Notes under the pieces: generated by a model
Told to the model about the DNA's origin: nothing
What the model saw: the letters and a program-made list of their open reading frames with translations, nothing else
Databases searched by the model: none
Position numbers and translations under genes: made by a program
Shown: positions 8,989 through 17,190 of the stretch, piece by piece
Numbering within the stretch: the stretch's first letter is position 1
Layout of the letters: the number at the start of each line of letters is the position of its first letter
Source: an uncultured Clostridium sp.
Lineage (GTDB): Bacteria > Bacillota > Clostridia > Lachnospirales > Lachnospiraceae
DNA: 20,216 bases
Assembly: GCA_900541315.1 (NCBI GenBank)
Contig: UQJF01000043.1
Coordinates: 1 to 20,216 of the forward strand
Direction: 5' to 3'

Positions 8989-9774
8989 ATGGATATGATT
9001 ACGGTTACTGCGAAAACAGTAGACGAAGCGGTTACGAAGGCGTTGATCGAACTTGAAACTACCAGTGACAAGCTGGAGTATGAAGTGGTTGACAAGGGAA
9101 GCGCCGGATTTTTGGGAATCGGTGCAAAACCGGCGATCATACGTGCAAAAAAGAAAGAGACCATTGCTGATAAGGCGATTGAGTTTCTGTCCCAGATTTT
9201 TGGTGCCATGAACCTTGAGGTATCTATTACAGCTGCTTACAATGAAGAAGAGCAGGAGCTTTCCCTGAACTTAGAGGGAGATGACATGGGAATCCTGATT
9301 GGTAAGAGAGGACAGACCTTGGACTCCTTACAGTATCTGGTAAGCCTGATTGTAAATAAGGGAACAGAAGGCTATTTAAGAGTAAAACTGGATACGGAAA
9401 ATTACCGTGAAAGAAGAAAAGAGACTCTTGAAACCCTTGCAAAGAATATTGCATATAAGGTAAAACGTACCAGACGTCCGGTATCCTTAGAGCCTATGAA
9501 TCCTTATGAAAGACGGATCATCCATGCAGCAGTCCAGAATGACAAGTATGTGACTACACGCAGCGAAGGAGAGGAACCTTTCCGCCATGTAGTCATTGCT
9601 TTAAAAAAGGAAGCTGTTTCCGGTGAAAGAAAGGGAAGATATGACAGAGCCGGCAGAGGCCGTTCTGACCGTTCTTATGGTTATAAGGGAAATAACCGCA
9701 GAGGCGGTTCTTACCAGACTGCACCAAAGGCAGAGCCTGTGACTGAAACAGTCAGTGAAAGCACACAGGAGTAA
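8989..9774 (+). CDS. jag: Jag/KhpB RNA-binding protein (Jag_N, KH, R3H)
   Basis: RNA-binding partner of the KhpA type, known in Firmicutes as SpoIIIJ-associated protein or EloR and linked to cell elongation and division. The start is taken at 8989 (MDMITVTAK, 261 residues): AGGAGG (8973-8978) lies 10 bases before it, while a TTG at 8980 is too close. Domains in order are Jag_N at about 1-52 (with GFLGIGAKPA), a KH domain with the GKRG loop at 105-108, and R3H at about 171-206 (NPYERRIIHAAV). The tail, about 207-261, is rich in arginine and glycine and looks disordered. It follows yidC by 14 bases and is closed by a strong terminator. Confidence 0.94.
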   Translation: MDMITVTAKTVDEAVTKALIELETTSDKLEYEVVDKGSAGFLGIGAKPAIIRAKKKETIADKAIEFLSQIFGAMNLEVSITAAYNEEEQELSLNLEGDDMGILIGKRGQTLDSLQYLVSLIVNKGTEGYLRVKLDTENYRERRKETLETLAKNIAYKVKRTRRPVSLEPMNPYERRIIHAAVQNDKYVTTRSEGEEPFRHVVIALKKEAVSGERKGRYDRAGRGRSDRSYGYKGNNRRGGSYQTAPKAEPVTETVSESTQE

Positions 9775-9824
9775 TTATAAGTACTGAACTGATAAATAAA
9801 AAATAATGTTTAAAATAAAATGAG

Positions 9825-9857
9825 AAAGGCTGTTGCATAAGCGACAGCCTTTTTTGT
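9825..9857 (+). terminator. Intrinsic terminator after jag
   Basis: AAAGGCTGTTGC (9825-9836) pairs with GCGACAGCCTTT (9841-9852), with one U-G pair, around the tetraloop ATAA, and is followed by further T. It marks the end of the rpmH-to-jag transcript. Confidence 0.9.
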
Positions 9858-9862
9858 ATAAT
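9833..9862 (+). promoter_or_regulatory. Possible mnmE promoter overlapping the terminator
   Basis: A perfect TATAAT (9857-9862) follows the terminator T-tract. The best -35 is TTGCAT (9833-9838), 18 bases upstream and inside the hairpin stem. Transcription would start near 9869, about 19 bases before the mnmE ATG. The -35 is weak, so confidence is moderate. Confidence 0.45.
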
Positions 9863-9887
9863 AGGGGAATGAAATGAGGGAAAATGA

Positions 9888-11267
9888 ATGAAAACAGATA
9901 CCATTGCAGCGATAGCGACTGGAATGAGCAATTCCGGTATCGGTATCGTAAGGATAAGCGGTGATGAAGCCCTGCAGGTAATAAGCCGCATTTACAGAAA
10001 TAAAAAGGGGGAGCCAAAGGATCTGGGCCAGGTGAGATCCCATACGATCCATTATGGCTATATTTATGATGGTGAAGAACGTCTGGATGAAGTTCTGGTC
10101 ATGATCATGAAGGGACCTAACAGCTATACAGCAGAAGATACAGTGGAGATCGACTGTCACGGAGGCGTGTTCATTGTAAAGAAGATACTGGAAACTGTGA
10201 TCCGGAATGGCGCAAGGACTGCAGAGCCTGGAGAATTTACAAAACGCGCTTTTTTAAACGGGCGTATTGATCTGGCCCAGGCAGAGGCAGTGGCAGATGT
10301 GATTCAGTCTACCAATGAATATGCCTTAAAAAGCTCAGTAAGTCAGTTAGCAGGCTCTGTTTCACGAAAGATCAGGGAGCTTCGTGAAAAGATATTATTT
10401 GAGATCGCCTTTATTGAGTCTGCATTAGATGATCCGGAGCATATTTCATTAGATGGGTATCCGGAGCATCTTTTAGAGGCTTTGGAGCCTATGGTAAAAC
10501 AGGTAGAAAGGCTTTTAGCTTCCTGTGATGATGGCCGTGTGATGTCGGAAGGGATAAAGACTGTTATTTTAGGAAAGCCAAATGCAGGAAAATCTTCTCT
10601 GATGAATGTGCTTTTAGGGGAAGAAAGAGCTATTGTCACGGAGATCGCAGGAACTACAAGAGATACCCTGGAAGAGCATATTTATCTTAAGGGCATCAGC
10701 TTAAATGTGGTGGATACAGCAGGTATCCGTGATACAGAGGATGTGGTGGAAAAAATCGGCGTGGAGCGTGCCATGAAGGCAGCAGAGGACGCAGATCTGA
10801 TCATCTATGTGGTAGACGGTTCCAGGGCACTGGATGAAAATGATAAAGAGATCATGGAGTTTATTAAGGGGCGCAGAGCCATTGTCCTTTTAAATAAAAC
10901 AGATCTGGAAATGGCGATAGATAAAAAAGAGTTAGAAAATACCTGTGGCCATGGAGTGATCCCTATCTCTGCAAAAGAGGAGCAGGGCATTGAAGCTCTT
11001 GAGGAAGAGATAAGGCGGCTGTTTTACCACGGAAAGCTCTCTTTTAATGAGCAGGTTTATATTACCAATGTACGCCACAAAGAGGCGCTGGAACAGACAC
11101 TGGACAGTCTTAAAATGGTAAAACAAAGCGTATCAGACGGCATGCCGGAAGATTTCTATTCTATTGATCTGATGAATGCTTATGAGCAGCTTGGAAAGAT
11201 ATTAGGAGAAGCGGTGGAAGATGATCTGGTAAATGAGATCTTTTCCAAGTTCTGTATGGGAAAATGA
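9888..11267 (+). CDS. mnmE: tRNA modification GTPase MnmE (TrmE)
   Basis: With MnmG it installs the carboxymethylaminomethyl group at wobble uridine 34 of several tRNAs, using GTP hydrolysis and a folate cofactor. At 459 residues it is standard length. An N-terminal folate-binding domain (TIAAIATG, then VEIDCHGG) leads into a helical domain holding an inserted G domain: GKPNAGKSS at 229-237, TTRDT at 256-260, DTAG at 276-279 and NKTD at 336-339. The C-terminal CxGK motif is complete as FCMGK at 455-459, including the catalytic cysteine. GAGGGA lies about 7 bases before the ATG. The partner mnmG follows after an unusual 229-base spacer containing a hairpin repeat. Confidence 0.97.
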   Translation: MKTDTIAAIATGMSNSGIGIVRISGDEALQVISRIYRNKKGEPKDLGQVRSHTIHYGYIYDGEERLDEVLVMIMKGPNSYTAEDTVEIDCHGGVFIVKKILETVIRNGARTAEPGEFTKRAFLNGRIDLAQAEAVADVIQSTNEYALKSSVSQLAGSVSRKIRELREKILFEIAFIESALDDPEHISLDGYPEHLLEALEPMVKQVERLLASCDDGRVMSEGIKTVILGKPNAGKSSLMNVLLGEERAIVTEIAGTTRDTLEEHIYLKGISLNVVDTAGIRDTEDVVEKIGVERAMKAAEDADLIIYVVDGSRALDENDKEIMEFIKGRRAIVLLNKTDLEMAIDKKELENTCGHGVIPISAKEEQGIEALEEEIRRLFYHGKLSFNEQVYITNVRHKEALEQTLDSLKMVKQSVSDGMPEDFYSIDLMNAYEQLGKILGEAVEDDLVNEIFSKFCMGK

Positions 11268-11293
11268 TGTGGTAAAATGTATGGGGAAATACT

Positions 11294-11328
11294 CGGTCTT
11301 GTGCATTGGATGCACATGGAAATGACCG
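11294..11328. repeat. Hairpin preceding the mnmE-mnmG repeat
   Basis: CGGTC (11294-11298) pairs with GACCG (11324-11328), enclosing a tight inner stem GTGCAT/ATGCAC (11301-11315) with a TGG loop. It is adjacent to the repeat at 11333 but is not found at the second copy, so it may be a separate unit or a copy-specific extension. Confidence 0.5.
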
Positions 11329-11332
11329 CGTA

Positions 11333-11470
11333 GGTTACAGTATATGGGGTAGGCACTTTTGGAACCGAAAGTGCCGTATGATAACGCGGTGGTTGCAGGA
11401 ATTTGCCGTATTAAAATGCGAAGCTACGGCAAATTCCGTTGCTGGTCATGCAACGCATGAACAGTAACCG
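11333..11470 (+). repeat. Hairpin-rich intergenic repeat, copy 1
   Basis: Bases 11350-11468 match 17416-17534 at 110 of 119 positions, with no gaps. Three stems are visible: GGCACTTT/AAAGTGCC (11352-11375); a perfect 13-bp GGAATTTGCCGTA/TACGGCAAATTCC (11398-11437, 14-base loop); and GTTGCTG plus TCATGC paired with GCATGA plus CAGTAAC (11438-11468). The outer GGTTAC (11333) and GTAACC (11464-11469) form a weak terminal inverted repeat. It separates mnmE from mnmG and contains no ORF. Family identity is unknown to me. Confidence 0.85.
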
Positions 11471-11496
11471 CATAGAAACAGGAAGGAATTAAGAAA

Positions 11497-13371
11497 ATGC
11501 CATATTTGGAAGAATCATATGATATTGTGGTAGTTGGTGCCGGTCATGCCGGTTGTGAGGCAGCATTAGCCTGTGCCAGACTGGGCCTTGAGACCATTGT
11601 ATTTACAGTCAGTGTGGACAGTATTGCCCTCATGCCCTGTAATCCCAATGTAGGTGGAAGCTCTAAGGGACATCTGGTAAGAGAACTGGATGCATTAGGC
11701 GGAGAAATGGGAAAGAATATTGATAAGACCTTTATCCAGTCTAAGATGTTAAACGAGTCTAAAGGACCGGCTGTCCACTCTTTAAGAGCCCAGGCGGATA
11801 AGCAGGAATACAGCCGCCAGATGAGAAAGACCATGGAAAATACCCAACATCTGACCATCCGCCAGGCAGAAGTATCTGAGCTTATAGTAGAGGAAGGGCA
11901 GATAAAGGGAGTTAAAACCTTTTCCGGGGCCATATATCATGGGAAAGCGGTTGTACTGTGTACTGGAACATATCTGCGGGCAAGATGCATCTACGGGGAC
12001 GTGAGCAATCCTACAGGGCCAAATGGTCTTCAGGCAGCCACCCATCTTACCGATTCGCTGATTGCAAATGGAATTGAAATGTTCCGTTTTAAAACAGGAA
12101 CACCGGCCAGGGCAGACAAGCGCAGCATTGATTTTACCAGGATGGAAGAACAGTTTGGTGATAAGAGAGTGGTTCCATTTTCTTTCTCTACAGATCCCGA
12201 AAGCGTTCAGAAAGAACAGGCATCCTGCTGGCTCACTTATACAAATCAGGAAACACACAAGATCATCCGTGATAATTTAAGCCGTTCGCCTCTGTTTTCC
12301 GGTGCGATTGAAGGAACAGGTCCAAGATATTGTCCGTCTATTGAGGACAAGGTGGTAAAATTCCCTGATAAAGAACGCCATCAGGTATTTGTGGAACCAG
12401 AAGGTCTTTATACGAATGAAATGTACTTAGGAGGTATGAGCAGTTCTCTTCCTGAGGATGTACAGTATGCAATGTACCGCACTGTGCCGGGGCTGGAGCA
12501 TGTGCGGATTGTAAGAAATGCCTACGCCATTGAATATGACTGTATCAATTCTTTACAGCTTAAGTCTACATTAGAGTTTAAGAAGATCCATGGTCTGTTT
12601 GCAGGCGGCCAGTTTAACGGAAGCTCCGGTTATGAGGAAGCAGCTGTACAGGGCTTTATGGCAGGTGTAAATGCTTCTATGGAGGTTATGGGCAGAGAAC
12701 AGGTGGTTCTGGATCGTTCTCAGGCCTATATTGGTGTACTTATTGATGATCTGGTGACTAAGGAAAACCATGAACCATACCGTATGATGACTTCCAGGGC
12801 AGAATACAGACTGCTTTTAAGACAGGATAACGCAGACCTGCGTTTACGCCGGATCGGGCATGATATCGGTCTTGTAAGTGATGCGGAATATGAGCATCTC
12901 CTTGAAAAAGAGGCACAGATCAATGCAGAAATCGAACGTCTTGAAAAGGCGACCATCGGCGGTACCCCAAAGGTTCAGGAGCTGCTGGCCAGATATGAAA
13001 GCACTCCTCTTAAGTCAGGAACTACTTTGGCAGAGCTGATCAAGCGCCCGGAACTGGACTATGAGAAGCTGGCAGAGGTAGATGAAAACCGTCCTGAACT
13101 TGCTTTTGATGTACAGGAACAGGTAAATATTGAGATCAAATATGAAGGCTATATTAAACGTCAGATGCAGCAGGTAGCCCAGTTTAAGAAGTTAGAGGGC
13201 AAAAAGCTGCCGGAAAACTTTGATTATGCCCAGGTAAACAGCCTGAGAAAAGAGGCAGTACAGAAGTTAAATAAGATCCAGCCGTCTACCATTGGACAGG
13301 CCTCCAGAATTTCAGGAGTGTCACCGGCGGACATTTCCGTATTAATGGTATATCTGGAAAAAAGCAAGTGA
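11497..13371 (+). CDS. mnmG: tRNA uridine-5-carboxymethylaminomethyl modification enzyme MnmG (GidA)
   Basis: FAD-dependent partner of MnmE in wobble uridine modification. At 624 residues it is close to the usual 630. The dinucleotide fold is [10 protein letters not shown] at residues 14-23. [13 protein letters not shown] and the glycine-rich [21 protein letters not shown] mark the FAD and NADH-binding region. [20 protein letters not shown] leads into the helical C-terminal part that binds MnmE and tRNA. GGAAGGA lies about 9 bases before the ATG at 11497. rsmG follows 14 bases after its stop, so these two are co-transcribed. Any transcript from mnmE must cross the hairpin repeat at 11333. Confidence 0.97.
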   Translation: MPYLEESYDIVVVGAGHAGCEAALACARLGLETIVFTVSVDSIALMPCNPNVGGSSKGHLVRELDALGGEMGKNIDKTFIQSKMLNESKGPAVHSLRAQADKQEYSRQMRKTMENTQHLTIRQAEVSELIVEEGQIKGVKTFSGAIYHGKAVVLCTGTYLRARCIYGDVSNPTGPNGLQAATHLTDSLIANGIEMFRFKTGTPARADKRSIDFTRMEEQFGDKRVVPFSFSTDPESVQKEQASCWLTYTNQETHKIIRDNLSRSPLFSGAIEGTGPRYCPSIEDKVVKFPDKERHQVFVEPEGLYTNEMYLGGMSSSLPEDVQYAMYRTVPGLEHVRIVRNAYAIEYDCINSLQLKSTLEFKKIHGLFAGGQFNGSSGYEEAAVQGFMAGVNASMEVMGREQVVLDRSQAYIGVLIDDLVTKENHEPYRMMTSRAEYRLLLRQDNADLRLRRIGHDIGLVSDAEYEHLLEKEAQINAEIERLEKATIGGTPKVQELLARYESTPLKSGTTLAELIKRPELDYEKLAEVDENRPELAFDVQEQVNIEIKYEGYIKRQMQQVAQFKKLEGKKLPENFDYAQVNSLRKEAVQKLNKIQPSTIGQASRISGVSPADISVLMVYLEKSK

Positions 13372-13385
13372 GAGGTTGAAAATTT

Positions 13386-14120
13386 ATGACAGAGCAGTTT
13401 GCACGGAAAATGGAAGAGGGCGTAAAGCCTTTAGGTATCCGGTTAAGCGAAAAGCAGCTGGAGCAGTTTTACGATTATTTCCAGTTTCTGGTGGAAAAAA
13501 ATAAAGTAATGAACCTGACGGCTATTACAGAAGAAGATGCAGTGATCACAAAGCATTTTTGTGACAGCCTGAGCCTTGTAAAAGGTTTTTCTGAAATTGA
13601 GAAAACGGTTTCATTGATTGATGTGGGAACGGGAGCGGGCTTTCCTGGCATCCCTTTGAAAATAGCATTTCCTCATTTAAAAGTCACTTTGCTGGATTCT
13701 TTGAATAAGAGAGTACGGTTTTTAGAAGAGGTCTGTGAACGTCTTGGGCTTGAAAATGTGACCTGTGTCCATGCAAGAGCAGAGGATGGAGGCAGAAATA
13801 AGGATTACAGGGAGAAATTTGATATGTGCGTATCCCGTGCAGTGGCAAATCTTTCCTCTTTATCAGAATATTGTATGCCATTTGTAAGAGTGGGGGGATA
13901 TTTTGTCCCTTATAAGTCTGGTGAGATCGTAGAAGAACTGACTCAGGCGAAAAAAGCAGTGGGGATTTTAGGCGGAGAGATTGAAAATGTCACCGGATTT
14001 GAGCTCCCAGGAGGAGAAGGCTCCAGAAGTTTGATCAAGATCAGAAAAATGAAACCGATTTCGGCAAAGTATCCGAGAAAAGCAGGACTTCCTGGAAAAG
14101 AACCGTTAGGTGGGAAATAA
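13386..14120 (+). CDS. rsmG: 16S rRNA (guanine-527-N7)-methyltransferase RsmG (GidB)
   Basis: Methylates N7 of G527 in the 530 loop of 16S rRNA using S-adenosylmethionine; loss of it gives low-level streptomycin resistance in other bacteria. Its 244 residues fit the family. NLTAI (43-47) and HFCDSL (57-62) precede the SAM-binding loop LIDVGTGAGFPGIPLKI (77-93). DMCVSRAVANLSSLSEY is the next conserved block. The last 25 residues are basic and rich in proline and glycine. The ribosome site is AGAGGTTG. It ends the conserved ribosome and tRNA cluster; no clear terminator follows before the lacI-type gene. Confidence 0.95.
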   Translation: MTEQFARKMEEGVKPLGIRLSEKQLEQFYDYFQFLVEKNKVMNLTAITEEDAVITKHFCDSLSLVKGFSEIEKTVSLIDVGTGAGFPGIPLKIAFPHLKVTLLDSLNKRVRFLEEVCERLGLENVTCVHARAEDGGRNKDYREKFDMCVSRAVANLSSLSEYCMPFVRVGGYFVPYKSGEIVEELTQAKKAVGILGGEIENVTGFELPGGEGSRSLIKIRKMKPISAKYPRKAGLPGKEPLGGK

Positions 14121-14122
14121 AT

Positions 14123-14138
14123 ATGAAACCGGTTACAT
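14123..14138. promoter_or_regulatory. LacI-family-type operator
   Basis: ATGAAACCGGTTACAT is a 16-bp palindrome with one mismatched pair and a central CCGG, the form of many LacI/GalR family operators. It lies 101-116 bases before the start of a gene encoding such a regulator, so autoregulation is likely. This is the only site of this shape I noticed in the window. Confidence 0.7.
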
Positions 14139-14159
14139 GTGAGCTGGAAAGGCATAATT

Positions 14160-14198
14160 AACAGACAACTATCTGTTGTTACTAAAATAAACAGACAA
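14160..14198 (+). repeat. Direct repeat AACAGACAA in the regulator promoter region
   Basis: AACAGACAA occurs at 14160-14168 and again at 14190-14198, exactly 30 bases apart, roughly three helical turns, between the operator and the regulator gene. The first copy also forms a small stem ACAAC/GTTGT. It could be a second binding site or chance in AT-rich DNA. Confidence 0.35.
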
Positions 14199-14238
14199 TA
14201 ACAGAATGATACATCATGGAAAAGGCAGAATTTAATTT

Positions 14239-15228
14239 ATGAATATCAAAGAAATGGCGAAGCTTGCGGGAGTCTCCTGTGCTACAATATCCAGGGTTTT
14301 AAATGATTCAGGGTATGTAAAGGAAGATACCCGAAAGAAAGTAATGGAGATCATCAGGGAGTATAATTATACTCCTAATATGATCGCCAGAAGCCTAAGC
14401 AGTAAAGATAGTTTTAATATTGGCATCATTGTTCCAAATGTGGGAGAAAAACAGTATGGAAAGATATTAGAAGGTGCTGCAAAAGAAACTGCAAAACACG
14501 GATACAGCCTTGTTTTTATGGATAGCGAAAATGACCAGAAAACAGAGAAAAAGTGGCTGGAAGAGGTGAAAAACCAGCACATGAAAGGCCTTGTTTTAGT
14601 GCCGGTGTGCAGTGAAAATAAAGAACTGCGAGGTGCACTGCAGGAACTGGAAGAACAGGGAACTGCAGTTGTGATTACAGAAAAAGATGTTAAAAATGCA
14701 GGAATGGATGGCGTTTTTGCAGATGAATTCCGGGGTGCTTATGAAGGTATCTGCCGTCTGGTGGAAAAAGGCTGCAAAAAGATAGCCATTATACTGGTAC
14801 AGCCTGAAATGGATGCTGTTACAGAAGAACGGTATAGAGGCTGTTTGCAGGCATTAGAAGATAATGGAATATCCGGGGCAGAGAAAATGGTGCTCAGGGA
14901 AGCAGAAGACTTAAGTCGGGTATTTCAGGGAAAAAAACTTCCGGATGCATTTTGGGCTTTAAATCAAATAGCAGCTGATCAGTGTATCAGGGAGCTTTTT
15001 AAATGTAAAAAAGTGGGAATGGAAAAGATCATTTTTATGGGAATGGATGCTGAAAATACAGTACAGGTTTTAGGTGATGAGATGATCTCTGTAGAAAAAG
15101 ACAGAAGAAAACAGGGAAAAGAGGCAGTAAAACTGCTTTTGGAAGCCTTTGATGCAGAAGAAAATGACCGTATAAGGGGAAAACGGATCATGATCCCTTA
15201 TAAAGTAACAGAAAGCGGTGCCTGCTGA
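14239..15228 (+). CDS. LacI/GalR-family transcriptional regulator
   Basis: Ligand-responsive DNA-binding protein of 329 residues. The N-terminal helix-turn-helix is complete (MNIKEMAKLAGVSCATISRV at 1-20) and followed by the hinge YTPNMIARSLSSK (44-56). The rest is a periplasmic-binding-protein fold beginning FNIGIIVPNVGEKQYGKILE. The effector domain gives no clue to the ligand, and no sugar transporter or catabolic gene is next to it. AAAGG lies about 13 bases before the ATG. Its stop codon lies inside the loop of a hairpin shared with the convergent nfo gene. Apart from its own promoter, its targets are unknown. Confidence 0.88.
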   Translation: MNIKEMAKLAGVSCATISRVLNDSGYVKEDTRKKVMEIIREYNYTPNMIARSLSSKDSFNIGIIVPNVGEKQYGKILEGAAKETAKHGYSLVFMDSENDQKTEKKWLEEVKNQHMKGLVLVPVCSENKELRGALQELEEQGTAVVITEKDVKNAGMDGVFADEFRGAYEGICRLVEKGCKKIAIILVQPEMDAVTEERYRGCLQALEDNGISGAEKMVLREAEDLSRVFQGKKLPDAFWALNQIAADQCIRELFKCKKVGMEKIIFMGMDAENTVQVLGDEMISVEKDRRKQGKEAVKLLLEAFDAEENDRIRGKRIMIPYKVTESGAC

Positions 15229-15243
15229 TGCAGACATCGCTTT
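15212..15243. terminator. Bidirectional hairpin between convergent genes
   Basis: AAAGCGGTG (15212-15220) pairs with CATCGCTTT (15235-15243). An inner CTGC/GCAG stem around TGAT and a single mismatch complete the hairpin. It sits over the end of the LacI-type gene, 16 bases from the convergent nfo stop. T-tracts are short on both sides, so strength is uncertain. Confidence 0.55.
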
Positions 15244-15258
15244 AACAACTGCAACGGG

Positions 15259-16092
15259 TCAATAGTTCCATGCTTCACGCATTAGTTGAATCTCTTTTGC
15301 ATATCCGTCCAGATCGTTGGGCGTTTCCAGGTAGAAGGGGAGATGGGCCAGAGCCGGGTGATTGATGAAACGCTTCAGGGCGGGCAGCCCAATGTGGCCT
15401 TCTCCTAATCTGGCGTGGCGGTCTTTGTGAGCACCTAAAGGATTTAAACTATCATTTAAATGAATGGCTTTTAAACGGTCAAGACCGATAATGCGGTCAA
15501 ATTCTGATATCACATCATCTAAGTGGTCTGCAATATCATAGCCTGCATCCCATATATGGCAGGTGTCTAAGCAGACTCCCAGATGATCACTTAATTCTAC
15601 TTTATCAATGATCTCTCTTAATTCTTCAAAGTTTTTTCCGACTTCGCTTCCTTTTCCGGACATGGTTTCCAGGAGAACAGTAGTAGTCTGATCCGGCTTT
15701 AAGATTTCATTTAACATATCTGCAATATAAGAGATTCCCACATCAGTACCTTGCTTTACATGGCTTCCAGGATGAAAATTATAGAGATTTCCGGGAGTGG
15801 ATTCCAATCTCGCAAGGTCATCTGCCATGGTCCGTTTCGCAAAATCACGAAGAGCCGGATCAGCAGAGCAGCCATTTAAGGTATAGGGAGCATGTGCCAG
15901 GAATGGATGGATATCATTAGCTTTTGCCTGAAGGAGAAAGCGGGAGATATCATCTTGATCCAGAGCTTTGGCATTACCGCCTCTAGGGTTGCGGGAAAAA
16001 TACTGGAAAGTGTTTGCGTGGATCTTCAGGGCATCTTTTGCCATGGCACAGTAGCCTTTAGAAGATGATAAGTGACAGCCAATACGAAGCAT
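15259..16092 (-). CDS. nfo: Endonuclease IV (apurinic/apyrimidinic endonuclease)
   Basis: Cleaves DNA 5' of abasic sites and removes blocking 3' groups in base excision repair. I start it at 16092 ([14 protein letters not shown], 277 residues), since AGGAGG lies 7 bases upstream on the minus strand; the in-frame ATG 15 codons earlier overlaps the parS site. The nine residues expected to hold three zinc ions are all present: H67, H107, E142, D176, H179, H211, D224, H226 and E256, within motifs such as [30 protein letters not shown] and [13 protein letters not shown]. It is transcribed head-on to the replication fork, behind the hydrolase gene and separated from it by 69 bases containing parS. 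Confidence 0.97.
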   Translation of the reverse strand: MLRIGCHLSSSKGYCAMAKDALKIHANTFQYFSRNPRGGNAKALDQDDISRFLLQAKANDIHPFLAHAPYTLNGCSADPALRDFAKRTMADDLARLESTPGNLYNFHPGSHVKQGTDVGISYIADMLNEILKPDQTTTVLLETMSGKGSEVGKNFEELREIIDKVELSDHLGVCLDTCHIWDAGYDIADHLDDVISEFDRIIGLDRLKAIHLNDSLNPLGAHKDRHARLGEGHIGLPALKRFINHPALAHLPFYLETPNDLDGYAKEIQLMREAWNY

Positions 16093-16137
16093 TAGTGAAC
16101 CTCCTGAGGTAAATAAGTGGTGCTGGCGTTTATGCAA

Positions 16138-16153
16138 TGTTTCACGTGAAACA
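16138..16153. other. parS: parS site 1
   Basis: TGTTTCACGTGAAACA is the perfect 16-bp palindrome recognised by chromosomal ParB (Spo0J) in Firmicutes. It lies in the 69-base gap between the hydrolase stop and the nfo start, 1.5 kb before parA. A half site TGTTTCAC (16180-16187) falls in the last codons of the hydrolase gene. Confidence 0.95.
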
Positions 16154-16161
16154 TTCGGGAT

Positions 16162-17118
16162 TTATTCTGGTCCCAAAAATGTTTCACATATCTCATAAAA
16201 TGCAGCAGGTGATTCCAGTTGCGGCAGATGCTTGGTATCAGGAATAAGTACAGATTCAATGGCTGGATTGTAGGTTTTATATTCTTCCAGTGTGCTTTCC
16301 ATATCATCCAGGTCAGCACCGCCTAAAAGATAGATACTGTTGTCAATCTTCTTTAATGAGTTAATGATATTACATTTGGTATAGTTACACTTTACACTGG
16401 CATAAACAGACTTAGGTGATTCGCCTAAGTGAGCAGCTTCGTAATATGCATCTACTTGTCTGGCTGTTACAGAGTATGGATTGGAGTAGTAAATATTTTT
16501 GAAAGTATCTGCAATGTTCTGGCGGCTGCTGGCAATGTGGTAGATCAAAGTGCCTGCAATAGGCAGATCCAGAATAAATTTATAAAGTTTTGCATTTTTG
16601 CCAGGTACCATACTGCAGGAAAGCATGGACTCTGGATTCACAAGAATCAGACGGTCAAATAACTCCGGAGAATTTCCGCAGGCCATAACTGCCAGGGACG
16701 CTGCATCCCCGGTGGCTAAAATGTCAGTGCGATGACCAATTTCTGATTTGATGAAATCAGAAAGCAGCTGCACATATAAATAATTGGTGTAAGTAAGGTT
16801 AGGCTTTTCAGAACGGCCAAAGCCCAGCAGGTCAATGGTGTATACAGTATGATCTTTTGCTAGTCTTTTGCGCACTTCATGCCATTCATAGCTGCTTGAA
16901 GCTGGTTCCAGATCATGGACAAGCAATAATGGCTTTCCTTCACCAATCTTTGTATAATGGATATTTCCCAGACGCCAGCGATAGCAGAGAGAAACACGGC
17001 TTTCTAAAATATGCTTTGATACAGCGGAAAGTTTCACCGCTTTATTGATCAGGGCAGTAGCAGCAGCAGCGCCTGATGAAAGGATCAATAAGGTCAGTAA
17101 TTTGTTTTTTGTTTTCAT
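16162..17118 (-). CDS. Membrane-anchored alpha/beta-hydrolase-fold protein with altered nucleophile elbow
   Basis: A 318-residue protein with an N-terminal hydrophobic anchor (LLTLLILSSGAAAATALI, about 7-24) followed by an alpha/beta-hydrolase pattern. Seen are YTKIGEGKPLLLVHDLEP (55-72, the oxyanion-loop region), IDLLGFGRSEKP (95-106), a strand and elbow at 131-142 and, near the end, DTKHLPQLESP with the likely catalytic histidine H297. At the nucleophile position the usual GxSxG reads T-G-D138-A-A, so serine is replaced by aspartate. The oxyanion loop has HDL rather than HG. A candidate acid, D269, lies in GGADLDD. It could use an aspartate nucleophile, as haloalkane dehalogenases and epoxide hydrolases do, or be a non-catalytic relative. 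The substrate is unknown. It probably forms an operon with nfo. Confidence 0.8.
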   Translation of the reverse strand: MKTKNKLLTLLILSSGAAAATALINKAVKLSAVSKHILESRVSLCYRWRLGNIHYTKIGEGKPLLLVHDLEPASSSYEWHEVRKRLAKDHTVYTIDLLGFGRSEKPNLTYTNYLYVQLLSDFIKSEIGHRTDILATGDAASLAVMACGNSPELFDRLILVNPESMLSCSMVPGKNAKLYKFILDLPIAGTLIYHIASSRQNIADTFKNIYYSNPYSVTARQVDAYYEAAHLGESPKSVYASVKCNYTKCNIINSLKKIDNSIYLLGGADLDDMESTLEEYKTYNPAIESVLIPDTKHLPQLESPAAFYEICETFLGPE

Positions 17119-17190
17119 TCAGATATCTCTTTCTTCCTATTAAAATGGGTTAATAAAGGGGATATGTCACCTTGCGGCGGCAGTTCTTGC

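Noticed and set aside
16093..16137. Longer nfo start 15 codons upstream
   Set aside because: AGGAGG lies 7 bases before the ATG at 16092, inside that extension; the extension also carries no family sequence.
16180..16187. Half parS site TGTTTCAC in the last codons of the hydrolase gene
   Set aside because: Only 8 bases match and it encodes ordinary residues; it is likely chance, although it lies near the full site.
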